Counted from the first letter of the stretch, positions 9,269-18,957 are shown. The stretch is DNA of 64,000 bases from Pseudomonas sp. Bc-h (GCF_002080045.1 NZ_MUIN01000003.1:317501-381500); one strand, 5' to 3'. Numbers and translations: made by a program. The notes: generated from the sequence alone by a model not told the origin.

Positions 9269-9583
9269 TTACTTGATTTTTTGTGGTCTGGTATCCACCA
9301 CAGCCCCAGCCTGTACGTCTTTGATCGGTGAGAGCAAGTGCGGCGAGATATTCCAGCGTTGGCCGTTATCGGTGGCCACTGTGACGGTCTTTCGGTTGAA
9401 TTTCATGACAGTGCCAGACAAGCGCTCACCGCGTGGTGAGTCGAAGCTTACCCGTGCGCCCGGATGGAACTGCATCATCGATTTGTGAGCCTCCAACGAC
9501 TCCAGCATCTTCAGGCGTTCGATGATGTGGTGATTCAGTGTCACTAATTCATCGACACTCAGATGATCAATATTGATACTCAT
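9269..9583 (-). CDS. IS66-associated small passenger protein
   Basis: 104 residues beginning MSINIDHLSVDELVTLNHH, with a later segment GARVSFDSPRGERLSGTVMK and KTVTVATDNGQRWNISPHLL that looks like a small beta-barrel. Small proteins of this kind follow the transposase gene in Pseudomonas IS66-family elements; function is unknown. The ATG at 9583 overlaps the stop of the IS66 transposase fragment upstream (ATGA), the usual coupling. The gene is intact, but its parent element is not. Confidence 0.65.
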   Translation of the reverse strand: MSINIDHLSVDELVTLNHHIIERLKMLESLEAHKSMMQFHPGARVSFDSPRGERLSGTVMKFNRKTVTVATDNGQRWNISPHLLSPIKDVQAGAVVDTRPQKIK

Positions 9584-9722
9584 GATGCCTTCCAATTCCA
9601 GGGTAGTAGCGCTTCAAAGTCCTCTACCGACACGGCGTGCGGTAGTCGCTCCAGTACGTGGCGCAGCCACGTATAGGGCTCTTGGCCGTTAGCCTTAGCT
9701 GTTTCGACCAGGCTGTAAATCT
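9580..9722 (-). pseudogene. tnpC: IS66 TnpC transposase, C-terminal remnant
   Basis: The minus strand encodes IYSLVETAKANGQEPYTWLR, then HVLERLPHAVSVEDFEALLPW, the typical C-terminus of IS66 TnpC, ending in a stop that overlaps the passenger ORF. Upstream of about 9722 the reading switches abruptly to IS21 istA sequence, so only some 47 codons remain. The junction is placed within about ten bases. Confidence 0.75.
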
Positions 9723-9827
9723 GCGCACTGTTCTCGACAGCCCGGTACGCTTGGCTATCTGGTGCAGCGAAAGCTTGTCGCGGAAGTACATCCGCCGGAT
9801 TTTTCCCAACATTTCCATGCTGATCAC
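9718..9827 (-). pseudogene. istA: IS21 IstA transposase, N-terminal remnant
   Basis: The minus strand reads MISMEMLGKIRRMYFRDKLS followed by LHQIAKRTGLSRTVR, the N-terminal helix-turn-helix of Pseudomonas IS21-family IstA. It then fuses to IS66 tnpC sequence. Only about 36 codons survive, so it cannot act as a transposase. It lies just inside a matching IS21 left end. Confidence 0.8.
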
Positions 9828-9873
9828 CCTGTGTTCTCCTGCTCGGAAAGTGAGCAGAAGCAGTTGAATACCT

Positions 9874-9933
9874 GGGTCAGTTTTCAGTCGGCAGAACAGC
9901 CTTTACTGGGTCAGCTTTCGGTCAGCGGCAACA
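9874..9933. mobile_element. IS21 left-end terminal repeats
   Basis: Two related repeats (GGGTCAGTTTTCAGTCGGCA at 9874-9893 and GGGTCAGCTTTCGGTCAGCG from 9908) lie upstream of the istA remnant. This is the multiple terminal repeat arrangement of IS21 ends. The tip, read on the minus strand, is TGTTGCCGC near 9933. This copy differs from the arms at 3201 and 6495, so two IS21 subtypes contributed to the region. Confidence 0.65.
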
Positions 9934-9940
9934 GACAGCC

Positions 9941-10105
9941 GTGTATTTACGTGAGGGCAGTTTCGGTTCGGTACGCGAGCTGGAAACGTTCCTGGCCCTG
10001 CGAAATGCGCAACCGACCCGGTATGTCTGGAATGCAAAAGGCGAAGATATCCTGAACAAGATTCAGCGCGCCCGTGAGGCAATGGCCTCACAGGCTAATG
10101 GGTAA
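9941..10105 (+). pseudogene. IS630-family transposase, C-terminal remnant
   Basis: 55 codons in frame read VYLREGSFGSVRELETFLAL, then RNAQPTRYVWNAKGEDILNK and IQRAREAMASQANG before a TAA. FxSVRELE followed by RYVWxAxxExIxxKIxRAR is the usual C-terminus of IS630-type DDE transposases. The upstream part is cut at the IS21 tip at about 9933, which suggests the IS21 copy inserted into, or recombined with, the IS630 copy. Confidence 0.75.
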
Positions 10106-10211
10106 ATTATTTCGAGAACAGCACGCTAGCTCACAGTCGCCCCGTCATTCTCGAAGCAAGGGGTTGACGACTGTTATTGCCTGCAATTTATTTTGGTGAG
10201 CTCCTGAAAAA

Positions 10212-10919
10212 TCACTTATAAATTGACCCCATGATTGTTTTAAAGCAAGGGTGCGAGTCACGGCACAATTTTTTTACGGCTTCTAGGCTTTCAATGCCTA
10301 AAACTTCACCTATGTAGCTATATTTAATTCCATGTTTGGCCATTTTACAGGCTAAGGTTCGTCTGCCAGATTGCGCGCTTGCTCCCTGTACTCCTGATAG
10401 TTCAAGCAACCTCGTAATGAGTCTACTTAGCTGATTACAGCTATAGTAAGTTTGGCCATCTCTTACCTGGACACTAATTTTTAGGGTCGCGCCCGTTCGG
10501 CCAGATACGAACAAGGGCGAATCTGGTGCTAGTCCTCGAAATGTCTTGAGTGATGTGGTGCCGTGATTGCGGATGGAGCGTTCTGCTAAATGTGCGTCAA
10601 CTGCAGAATTTGTTTTTGGATTTGCCCAGAAGAGTGGTCGGCTGCGGCCGTTGTAGGAGATTTGTTCTCTAACTTTGGATTCATATAGAATATCACCGTT
10701 CGCAGCTAAATAGTCTTTAACGGTCAGCTTTGCAATTTCAGTGGTTGTTAGACCACTTGAGAAGCAGGTTAATATTAAGGCGGCGTCTCGATTTCCATTT
10801 TCTTGGCTAATTGATTTTGCTAGACTTGCGGCGTGCGTGATTTGCGTATTGGTTAGGATGGGGGACTTGGCGAGATTGTTCAAGGCAGAATTACCGGTCG
10901 ACTGCAAAGGTACCTCCAA
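10212..10919 (-). CDS. Degenerate tyrosine-recombinase-like protein
   Basis: 235 residues. ALILTCFSSGLTTTEIAKLT matches the first catalytic segment of phage-integrase family proteins, but the expected arginine is a threonine. SAQSGRRTLACKMAKHG corresponds to the HxxR segment with Arg kept and His replaced, and GIESLEAVKKL stands where LGH...Y would be. No clear nucleophilic tyrosine remains (the final Tyr lies in MGSIYK). The protein is therefore probably not a normal recombinase; it may bind DNA, or the gene may be decaying. The start codon appears to be TTG, with AGGA about 11 bases upstream. The gene is AT-rich compared with the backbone and is divergent from the polyserine gene. Confidence 0.6.
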   Translation of the reverse strand: MEVPLQSTGNSALNNLAKSPILTNTQITHAASLAKSISQENGNRDAALILTCFSSGLTTTEIAKLTVKDYLAANGDILYESKVREQISYNGRSRPLFWANPKTNSAVDAHLAERSIRNHGTTSLKTFRGLAPDSPLFVSGRTGATLKISVQVRDGQTYYSCNQLSRLITRLLELSGVQGASAQSGRRTLACKMAKHGIKYSYIGEVLGIESLEAVKKLCRDSHPCFKTIMGSIYK

Positions 10920-11015
10920 TGTGACGTTATTCCTATTGATATGTCAATATCGATCGCTCGGCTCGAAAGGTCTAAAAATATTTATAGATCTTTGATTTCA
11001 TAAGTAATTTTTCCG

Positions 11016-11987
<972 letters not shown>

Positions 11988-12046
11988 AGGCGTGGCTGGA
12001 GCAGCGGTCATGATGCAGGATTCAGCATTAAGCAATCGCATGCTTT

Positions 12047-12111
12047 TTCTCATTTAATCAGAGAAATTATTTTTTAATTCTATATTTCTCGTTTACTGAT
12101 GTGTCTTACAA
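12047..12111. mobile_element. Tn7-like island terminus abutting comM
   Basis: Read on the minus strand, the element begins TGTAAGACACATCAG exactly where comM homology stops. Two related 14-base motifs lie inside: TTTCTCGTTTACTG (12086-12099) and TTTCTCATTTAATC (12047-12060), 11 of 14 alike and 39 bases apart, resembling repeated TnsB-type binding sites. TGT...ACA tips and insertion into comM (yifB) are typical of Tn6022/AbaR-type Tn7 relatives. The transposase genes and other end are not in the window. Confidence 0.65.
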
Positions 12112-12116
12112 CCGCC
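12112..12116. repeat. Presumed 5-bp target duplication ACCGC
   Basis: ACCGC directly follows the element tip and belongs to comM codons 280-281. AbaR-type islands in Acinetobacter comM are, as I recall, flanked by the same five bases. The second copy would lie outside the window. Confidence 0.5.
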
Positions 12117-12953
12117 TACCAGCGCCGGCCCCGACGCCGAGTGATGGGGTTGGCGAAAAGGGCGTTGTGGCCAACTGGTCAGCGGGGCATGGCTGGCGAC
12201 CGATTGAATCGCCGCTACCTCTAATGCCTCGCGTTCATCCAGCGGCGGCAGCAAACCGGGCAGACGACTGGCGAGCAGCGTCTTGCCGGTGCCGGGAGGG
12301 CCGCTGAACAGCAGGTTATGTGCCCCGGCAGCCGCGACCAGCAGGGCGCGCTTGGCCGCGGTCTGTCCCTGAACTTCACTGAGGTCGGGGTAGGGCTGAA
12401 TTTTCAGGATCAGCCCGTTGGATTTGTAGGGTGCGATAGGGGTGTGGCCGTTGAGGTGAGAGACCAGTTCAAGCAGGTGACTGACCGCAATCACCTTCAA
12501 CCCTGAAGCGAGGCAGGCTTCTTCGGCGTTCACGGCTGGGACGATCAGCGTATGTCCCGCTTCGCGAGCCGCCAGTGCGGCGGGCAAGACACCTTGCACC
12601 GGCCGAATCGCGCCTGACAACGCCAATTCACCAAGGCACTCCACGCCATCCAGCGCCAACTTCGGCACCTGTGCGCTGGCCGCCAGCAAACCCAAGGCGA
12701 TCGCCAGGTCAAAACGCCCGCCATCCTTGGGCAGATCGGCGGGTGCGAGATTCAAGGTGATGCGCCGCGCCGGAAACTCCAGCCGGCAGTTGAGAATCGC
12801 ACTGCGCACCCTATCTTTGCTCTCTTTCACCGCACCTTCAGGCAAACCGACCAGCGTAAGCGCAGGCAGGCCGTTGGCCAGATGCGTTTCGACAGTGACA
12901 GCAGGCGCCTCGACACCCACTTGCGCGCGGCTGAGAACAATGGCGAGAGACAT
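12112..12953 (-). pseudogene. comM: comM (YifB, Mg-chelatase-like AAA helicase), 5' part, island-interrupted
   Basis: ComM is a hexameric helicase that promotes branch migration during natural transformation; its usual length is near 497 residues. Here 281 codons remain: the N-terminal chelatase-like domain (MSLAIVLSRAQVGVEAPAVT), a Walker A at residues 218-225 (GPPGTGKT), and the conserved RPFRQPHHSASGPALVGG. Homology stops at that glycine pair and the frame runs five codons into island sequence (CKTHQ, stop at 12093). Walker B and the C-terminal half are absent, so the product should be inactive. The gene position beside ubiK-glnK-amtB is the native one, marking this as the insertion site. 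Confidence 0.92.
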
Positions 12954-13123
12954 GATCGTTCCTTGAGGGAGGCACCGCGTCCTGCGGCGTGCTCAAGGAT
13001 AGTCAGAGTGGGGGAGTGGGCGCGCGTGCATGTTCTACGGCATGTGTCTGATTGATTGGCGCTCGGATATGCTTTGACGACGGCTTCGTTGCTTCCGCGT
13101 CCGACGCTGACTACAATCCGCAA

Positions 13124-13154
13124 TTAACGAATAACGTTAAGCGTTAAGCGTTAG
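13124..13154. promoter_or_regulatory. Candidate operator upstream of higBA
   Basis: TTAACG and CGTTAA form an inverted repeat around AATAA (13124-13140), followed by repeated GCGTTA units up to the higB start. Antitoxins of this family repress their own promoter, and this is the only repeated structure there. Confidence 0.45.
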
Positions 13155-13156
13155 CA

Positions 13157-13435
13157 ATGATTGCGAGTTTTAAATGTAAGGATACTGAATCGCTTTTCAG
13201 ACAGGGCAGGACGCGTATCTGGTCGTCAATTCTCTCAGTCGTGGAACGCAAGCTGACGATGCTCGACGCTGCTACGTCGCTGGTGGATTTAAAGTCTCCA
13301 CCGGGAAATCGTCTGGAAGCGCTCGGGGGCGATCGAAAAGGGCAGCACAGCATACGCATCAACGCCCAATGGCGTATTTGCTTCATCTGGGGTCCAAACG
13401 GCCCGGAGAATGTCGAAATCGTCGATTACCACTGA
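13157..13435 (+). CDS. higB: HigB/GraT-type toxin
   Basis: 92 residues, the size of RelE-superfamily HigB toxins, which cleave mRNA at the ribosome. The whole protein follows the family: a short N-terminus, SPPGNRLEALGGDRKGQHSI, then RINAQWRICFIWGPNGPENV and a final VEIVDYH, and it closely resembles GraT of Pseudomonas putida. The antitoxin gene starts 10 bases downstream, in toxin-first order as in HigBA. The pair sits between comM and ubiK, where most pseudomonads have nothing, so it is probably strain-specific. Confidence 0.88.
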   Translation: MIASFKCKDTESLFRQGRTRIWSSILSVVERKLTMLDAATSLVDLKSPPGNRLEALGGDRKGQHSIRINAQWRICFIWGPNGPENVEIVDYH

Positions 13436-13445
13436 GGTAACCCCA

Positions 13446-13751
13446 ATGACCAAGAACGGAATGCGCCCGGTACATCCCGGGGAAATTCTCAAAGAGGAAT
13501 ATCTGGAACCGCTGGAGCTTACGTCTGCGGCGTTGGCACGCGCGTTGGGCGTCTCCACCCCGACGGTAAATGACATTGTGCTCCAGCGCAGAGGGGTGAG
13601 CGCTGACATGGCGTTGCGCCTCGCTGCTTGTTTTGAGACCACCCCTGAGTTCTGGCTGAATCTGCAACTCACCTACGATCTGCGCAAAGCGGAAATCGAA
13701 CGGGGTTCAGCCATAAAAGCGCAGGTTCAACGTATCGCGCACTGCGCCTGA
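13446..13751 (+). CDS. higA: HigA/GraA-type antitoxin
   Basis: 101 residues beginning MTKNGMRPVHPGEILKEEYL, with a helix-turn-helix SAALARALGVSTPTVNDIVL and the family segment GVSADMALRLAACFETTPEF. The ATG at 13446 is chosen because TGAGGTAA precedes it; an in-frame ATG at 13410 lies inside higB. It should bind and neutralise the HigB product and repress the operon. Confidence 0.9.
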   Translation: MTKNGMRPVHPGEILKEEYLEPLELTSAALARALGVSTPTVNDIVLQRRGVSADMALRLAACFETTPEFWLNLQLTYDLRKAEIERGSAIKAQVQRIAHCA

Positions 13752-13795
13752 GCAAAACAGGGCGCGCCCGGCCGTAGTCGGTGTATGCGCAAGCT

Positions 13796-14059
13796 TCACT
13801 CCTTCGCCTGCCCCGCCAGTTGCGCTTCCATCTCGGCCATCTTCGCTTCCAGTGCCTCCAGGCGGGCACGGGTGCGGGCGAGGACGATCATCTGGCTGTC
13901 GAATTCTTCACGGCTTACCAGATCCAGTTTGCTGAAGCCGCTTTGCAGCAGCGCCTTGAACTGGGTTTCGAATTCGTTGCGTGGCAGCGGGGTCTCGCCG
14001 TTGAACAACCGCGAGGCGTGGCCACTCAGGGCATCTAGAAAAGCTTTGGGCGCGAGCAT
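13796..14059 (-). CDS. ubiK: UbiK-type accessory factor (BMFP/YqiC)
   Basis: 87 residues beginning MLAPKAFLDALSGHASRLFN, with a C-terminal coiled coil (VLARTRARLEALEAKMAEME). This matches the BMFP/YqiC family; UbiK assists the ubiquinone biosynthesis complex and binds the membrane. The start at 14059 has GGAA nine bases upstream; the longer frame would need a TTG. Its place between comM and glnK is standard for Pseudomonas. Confidence 0.88.
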   Translation of the reverse strand: MLAPKAFLDALSGHASRLFNGETPLPRNEFETQFKALLQSGFSKLDLVSREEFDSQMIVLARTRARLEALEAKMAEMEAQLAGQAKE

Positions 14060-14165
14060 GATCAAGTTCCGGAATCAGATGGGCGGCAGTGTAGCACGCA
14101 GCGTCTATAGTCCTTTTGAGCTGTCACGGGCTGCACGGTTTTCGCGCATCAGCCCGTGCACAGGC

Positions 14166-14180
14166 GCACTGTTGTTGTGC
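14166..14180 (+). promoter_or_regulatory. Candidate NtrC site upstream of glnK
   Basis: GCACTGTTGTTGTGC fits the NtrC core GCAC-N7-GTGC. It lies about 80 bases upstream of the candidate sigma-54 promoter, a usual enhancer distance. No second strong site was seen. Confidence 0.5.
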
Positions 14181-14255
14181 GGTCGGATTCGATGATGGCG
14201 ATCTGAGTCCCTGTCACAGTGATCAATACGCCGTAATTCGTGGGATTGGTAGAGA

Positions 14256-14271
14256 TGGCAAGGTTTCTGCT
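14256..14271 (+). promoter_or_regulatory. Candidate sigma-54 promoter of glnK-amtB
   Basis: TGGCAAGGTTTCTGCT has the required GG-N10-GC spacing and is close to the TGGCAC-N5-TTGC consensus. It would start transcription near 14282, leaving about a 200-base leader before glnK. Nitrogen control of glnK-amtB through NtrC and RpoN is well established. Confidence 0.55.
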
Positions 14272-14296
14272 TAGTGGCATATGACCCATGCACTGA

Positions 14297-14818
<522 letters not shown>

Positions 14819-14851
14819 GCCGCCAAACCCAACGCCCCAGGAGAAAACAAT

Positions 14852-16189
14852 ATGACTCTGCGTCAATTCGCAGGGCTAGGAGCCCTGTTGTCCCTCGTAA
14901 CCCCTGGCTTGGCCATGGCGGCAGACGAAGTGGCAGCCCCAGTACTGAACTCAGGCGACACCGCCTGGATGCTGACCTCGACAGCCCTTGTGCTGTTCAT
15001 GACCGTACCCGGTCTTGCGCTGTTCTACGGCGGCATGGTCCGCTCGAAAAACGTTCTTTCGGTAATGATGCAGTGCTTCGCCATCACCGGTCTGATCAGC
15101 ATCCTGTGGGTCGTCTACGGCTACAGCATGGCGTTCGACACCACCGGTATGGAAGCCAACGTCGTTAACTTCAACTCCTTCGTCGGCGGCCTGTCGAAGG
15201 CGTTCCTTGCAGGCGTCACGCCTTCAAGCATCACAGGTGCCGCAGCTCTGTTCCCTGAAGCTGTGTTCGTCACCTTCCAGATGACTTTCGCCATCATCAC
15301 CCCTGCTCTGATCGTCGGCGCCTTCGCAGAACGCATGAAGTTCTCCGCGATGCTGATCTTCATGGCCATCTGGTTCACCCTGGTCTACGCGCCAATCGCG
15401 CACATGGTCTGGAGTGGTGTCGGTGGTCTGCTGTGGGACTGGGGCGTACTCGATTTCGCGGGCGGCACCGTTGTTCACATCAACGCCGGTGTGGCTGGCC
15501 TGGTAGCGTGCCTGGTATTGGGCAAGCGCAAAGGTTTCCCGACAACTCCAATGGCTCCGCACAACCTGGGTTACACCCTGGTCGGCGCAGCGATGCTGTG
15601 GGTAGGCTGGTTCGGCTTCAACGCAGGTTCCGCTGCGGCGGCCAACGGCACTGCCGGCATGGCGATGCTGGTAACTCAGATCGCAACCGCCGCCGCTGCT
15701 CTGGGCTGGATGTTCGCCGAGTGGCTGACCCACGGTAAGCCAAGCGCGCTGGGTATCGCTTCGGGCGTGGTTGCCGGTCTGGTCGCCATCACCCCTGCGG
15801 CCGGTACTGTCGGCCCGATGGGCGGCCTGATCATCGGCCTGGCGGCCGGCGTGGTCTGCTTCTTCTGCGCCACCAGCCTGAAACGCAAACTGGGCTACGA
15901 CGACTCCCTTGATGCCTTCGGCGTTCACGGTATCGGCGGTATCCTCGGCGCGATCCTGACCGGTGTTTTTGCAGCACCATCGCTGGGCGGCTTCGGCACT
16001 GTGACCGACATCGCTGCACAAGTCTGGATCCAGTGCAAAGGCGTAGGCTTCACGGTTATCTACACCGGTATCGTGACCTTCATCATCCTCAAGGTGCTGG
16101 ACGCGGTCATGGGCCTGCGTGTCACCGAGGAAGAAGAAGCTGTCGGTCTGGACCTTGCGCAACACAACGAGCGTGGCTACAACTTGTAA
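14852..16189 (+). CDS. amtB: Ammonium transporter
   Basis: 445 residues: a cleavable signal peptide (to about AMAADE, residues 22-24) followed by 11 membrane helices of the Amt/Rh family. Visible family landmarks include FYGGMVRSKNVLSVMMQC, the WSGVGGLLWDWGVLDFAGG stretch with its following VHINAGVAGL (first pore histidine) and DDSLDAFGVHGIGGILGA (second pore histidine). It forms an operon with glnK and ends at a strong terminator. Confidence 0.96.
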   Translation: MTLRQFAGLGALLSLVTPGLAMAADEVAAPVLNSGDTAWMLTSTALVLFMTVPGLALFYGGMVRSKNVLSVMMQCFAITGLISILWVVYGYSMAFDTTGMEANVVNFNSFVGGLSKAFLAGVTPSSITGAAALFPEAVFVTFQMTFAIITPALIVGAFAERMKFSAMLIFMAIWFTLVYAPIAHMVWSGVGGLLWDWGVLDFAGGTVVHINAGVAGLVACLVLGKRKGFPTTPMAPHNLGYTLVGAAMLWVGWFGFNAGSAAAANGTAGMAMLVTQIATAAAALGWMFAEWLTHGKPSALGIASGVVAGLVAITPAAGTVGPMGGLIIGLAAGVVCFFCATSLKRKLGYDDSLDAFGVHGIGGILGAILTGVFAAPSLGGFGTVTDIAAQVWIQCKGVGFTVIYTGIVTFIILKVLDAVMGLRVTEEEEAVGLDLAQHNERGYNL

Positions 16190-16198
16190 TCACGGCTT

Positions 16199-16230
16199 AA
16201 AAAAATGCCCGGTTTACCGGGCATTTTTTT
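16199..16230 (+). terminator. Rho-independent terminator after amtB
   Basis: ATGCCCGGT and ACCGGGCAT pair around TT(A), preceded by an A-run and followed by seven T. It lies just past the amtB stop. Confidence 0.92.
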
Positions 16231-16437
16231 GTCTGGAGTTTGTCGATAGGCACAACGGCCAACGAGTGGCTCGACGGCGTGTTGCAACCCGCGCTGACAG
16301 CCTTTCGCAAAGCATCTCCATTGATGGTTGCGACGGGATGCATCCTCGGGTTTGCGGCTTGTGGAAAACGTCACTCATTACGCACTTTGTTTTTTTTTCC
16401 ATCGCGTTAGAATGCGCGCCGAAGGGCGGAGAACTGT

Positions 16438-16869
16438 ATGTGGCAACAGACCAGAATCACGCTGCGGGCAAGGCCTCGCGGATTCCATCTGGTGACCGAC
16501 GAGATCGTTGCAGGCCTTCCCGGGCTGCGTGATTGCCGTGTCGGACTGTTGCATTTGTGGCTGCAGCATACCTCGGCCTCGTTGACCATCAACGAGAATG
16601 CCGATCCGGCAGTGCGCCGCGACTTCGAGCGTTTTTTCAACCGGCTGGTGCCTCAAGGGCGAGACGGTTATGAACACGACGACGAAGGTCCCGACGACCT
16701 GCCTGCGCACTTCAAAGCCAGTTTGCTAGGCTGCCAGCTTGTCCTTCCGGTCACAGACGGACGGTTGGCAATGGGTACCTGGCAAGGTGTTTATTTAGGA
16801 GAGCATCGCGATGCAGGCGGTGCGCGTAAAGTCCTCGCCACCCTTCAGGGTGAGGGGCACGACCGCTGA
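16438..16869 (+). CDS. yjbQ: YjbQ family protein (UPF0047)
   Basis: 143 residues, as usual for this family. Signature segments are [40 protein letters not shown] and [14 protein letters not shown], including the conserved histidines that bind metal in structures. Family members have reported weak thiamine-phosphate related activity; the physiological role remains unclear. It stands alone between the amtB terminator and sutA. Confidence 0.9.
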   Translation: MWQQTRITLRARPRGFHLVTDEIVAGLPGLRDCRVGLLHLWLQHTSASLTINENADPAVRRDFERFFNRLVPQGRDGYEHDDEGPDDLPAHFKASLLGCQLVLPVTDGRLAMGTWQGVYLGEHRDAGGARKVLATLQGEGHDR

Positions 16870-16962
16870 TTGTCGGCGGTAGTTGAATTTTTTCTGGCTG
16901 TCTTAGAAATTAGGCGCAGCTGGGCTATAACTAATCTGCTTTCGCAAGTCATGAGGTAGAAC

Positions 16963-17292
16963 ATGAGCGACGATGACAACGACGATCTGGTAGAAGACGG
17001 TCTGGAAGACGAAGAGGACGGTGAGGAGCTCGCGGCTGCTCCCGATGACGATGGCTCGGAAATAGACGACAGTCCCGAAGCTGCGGCAACTCCAGCCAAG
17101 GGTAAAGTCAAGGCTGCAGTCTCGGTCGATGAGCTGCCTAGCGTTGAAGCCAAGAACAAAGAGCGTGATGCTCTGGCTCGCGCGATGGAAGAGTTCCTCG
17201 CCCGAGGCGGCAAAGTGCAGGAAGTGGAGGCCAACGTGGTTGCCGATCCGCCAAAGAAGCCTGACAACAAGTACGGTAGCCGCCCTATTTAA
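16963..17292 (+). CDS. sutA: SutA, RNA-polymerase-binding regulator
   Basis: 109 residues. The first 55 or so are strongly acidic and probably disordered (SDDDNDDLVEDGLEDEEDGE), followed by a conserved basic/helical part (SVEAKNKERDALARAMEEFL) and a tail ending DNKYGSRPI. This matches SutA of Pseudomonas aeruginosa, which binds RNA polymerase and supports rRNA transcription during slow growth. It lies in the same neighbourhood as there, between amtB and the xerC cluster. A terminator follows at once. Confidence 0.88.
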   Translation: MSDDDNDDLVEDGLEDEEDGEELAAAPDDDGSEIDDSPEAAATPAKGKVKAAVSVDELPSVEAKNKERDALARAMEEFLARGGKVQEVEANVVADPPKKPDNKYGSRPI

Positions 17293-17311
17293 GGGCGTCA
17301 GATACCTGCTG

Positions 17312-17345
17312 AAAAAAAGCCCGCTGTCGCTGCGGGCTTTTTTTT
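17312..17345 (+). terminator. Rho-independent terminator after sutA
   Basis: AGCCCGC and GCGGGCT pair around a 7-base loop, with A-run before and T-run after. The symmetric A/T flanks could also stop transcripts coming from the facing yigB gene. Confidence 0.92.
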
Positions 17346-17363
17346 GCCTGATGTCTTACCGGT

Positions 17364-18059
17364 TCATCCCCAACGGGCCAGTACCCCAGGCAGCTGCGTC
17401 AGGCTGTTGATCTCTGCATCCGGCAATTTATCCGCCTCCCAGGCCTTGCCGCTCGGGTTGTACCAGATCGCGCGCATGCCAGCCTGCTGAGCCCCCGCGA
17501 TGTCGTCACCGGGGTGATCACCGACATGTACCGCGTTCCCGGCGTCGGCGTTGCCGCGTTTCAGGGCTTCGAGGAAAGGCGCAGGGTCGGGTTTGCCGAT
17601 GCCCAGGTCTTCGGCGCACAGCGCAAAGGCGAAATAGTCTGCCAGCCCCAGACGGCGTACGTCGGCATTGCCGTTGGTGACCACGCCGAGCGTGTAATTC
17701 TTGGTAAGCAGCTCCAGCGTCGGGACCACCTCGGGGAAGATATCCAGCTGATGCCGTCCTTGCAGGAAGATCTCGAAGCTACGGTCCGCCAGATCCTGCG
17801 CTTCAGGATGGCCGTAACCTGCATCTTCCAGCGCCAGAAACAGCACTCGACGGCGCAATGCACTGATCCGGTGCTTGAAGGTCGGATCGGCCTCGATCAG
17901 GCGAGAGCGGATTTCCCACAAGTGTTCAACCGGGACCGGGCCCAGCTTGGGGGCGTGTTCTGCAAGCCAGTCACGCAGCATCGCCTCTGCGCTGACAATG
18001 GCGGGCGCGGTTTCCCAGAGGGTGTCATCCAGATCGAAGGTGATCAGCTTAATGCTCAT
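17364..18059 (-). CDS. yigB: HAD-superfamily phosphatase, YigB-like
   Basis: 231 residues with HAD motif [15 protein letters not shown], motif [11 protein letters not shown], motif III near [10 protein letters not shown] and motif [16 protein letters not shown]. In Escherichia coli yigB also follows xerC and encodes a phosphatase acting on FMN and a riboflavin precursor phosphate. The ATG overlaps the xerC stop (ATGA), so the gene is translationally coupled as last gene of the lysA-dapF-xerC operon. Confidence 0.85.
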   Translation of the reverse strand: MSIKLITFDLDDTLWETAPAIVSAEAMLRDWLAEHAPKLGPVPVEHLWEIRSRLIEADPTFKHRISALRRRVLFLALEDAGYGHPEAQDLADRSFEIFLQGRHQLDIFPEVVPTLELLTKNYTLGVVTNGNADVRRLGLADYFAFALCAEDLGIGKPDPAPFLEALKRGNADAGNAVHVGDHPGDDIAGAQQAGMRAIWYNPSGKAWEADKLPDAEINSLTQLPGVLARWG

Positions 18060-18955
18060 GTGTCTGAGGAATCCTTGCGTTTGGCCCTTGGGTGGGCGCT
18101 GTCGTACACCGTCGCCAGGTGTTGGAAATCAAGGTGGGTGTAGATCTGGGTCGTCGTGATATCCGCATGGCCGAGCAATTCCTGCACAGCCCGCAGGTCC
18201 TGCGAGGACTCAAGCAAATGGCTGGCGAAGGAATGCCGCAGCATGTGCGGGTGCAGGTTCTGCCCCAGTTCTCGCTCCCCGGCTGCCTTGACTCGGAGCT
18301 GAATCGAACGGGGGCCGAGGCGCCGGCCCTGCTGACTGACAAACACCGCATCGTCCTGAGGATTGGCCAGCGCGCGCTGTTTCAGCCATTCCTCAAGGGC
18401 CTCGCGGGCTTTTCTGCCCACTGGCAGCACGCGGGTCTTGCTGCCTTTACCAAGCACTTGAATCAGCCCGTCGGCGAGGTCCAGCTGTTCACAGTTAAGG
18501 CCGGTCAGCTCAGACAGGCGTAGCCCGGATGAATAGAACAGTTCGAGAATCGCGTGATCGCGCCTTGCGAGAAATTCGTCTTCGACACCCCCTTCCAGCA
18601 ACTGCAGCGTACGGTCTGCGTCAAGGGTCTTGGGCAAGCGGCGCTCGCCTTTGGGGGGCGCCAGGCCGTTGGCCGGGTCATGCTCGCAAATGCCTTCGCG
18701 GTTGAGGTAGTGATAGAAACCGCGCACGGCCGACAGCAGTCTGGCAATGCTGCGCGAGGACTGACCTTGGGAGTGCAGGCGAGCAACGAGGCCGCGCATG
18801 GACTGAATATCCAGGGCCTTCCAGCTGTCGATGTGGTGTTTTTCGCAGAAGCCCAGCACTTTGTTCAGGTCGCGGCGATAAGCCACAAGCGTATGGCTCG
18901 ACACTTGGCGCTCACTGCGCAAGTGCGTGCAGTAAGCGTCCAGTTGTCGTTCCAT
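18056..18955 (-). CDS. xerC: Site-specific tyrosine recombinase XerC
   Basis: 299 residues. The N-terminal SAM-like domain is followed by a catalytic domain with all residues present: Arg146 (SSGLRLSEL), Lys170 (LGKGSKTRV), His237 and Arg240 ([10 protein letters not shown]), His263 (LLGHADI) and nucleophile Tyr272 (TQIYTHLDF). XerC with XerD resolves chromosome dimers at dif. The gene follows the DUF484 gene by two bases, as in other gammaproteobacteria (dapF-DUF484-xerC). Confidence 0.97.
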   Translation of the reverse strand: MERQLDAYCTHLRSERQVSSHTLVAYRRDLNKVLGFCEKHHIDSWKALDIQSMRGLVARLHSQGQSSRSIARLLSAVRGFYHYLNREGICEHDPANGLAPPKGERRLPKTLDADRTLQLLEGGVEDEFLARRDHAILELFYSSGLRLSELTGLNCEQLDLADGLIQVLGKGSKTRVLPVGRKAREALEEWLKQRALANPQDDAVFVSQQGRRLGPRSIQLRVKAAGERELGQNLHPHMLRHSFASHLLESSQDLRAVQELLGHADITTTQIYTHLDFQHLATVYDSAHPRAKRKDSSDT

Positions 18956-18957
18956 GG

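Noticed and set aside
12318..12760. Small plus-strand frames over comM
   Set aside because: Antisense shadows in the GC-rich comM sequence without start signals.
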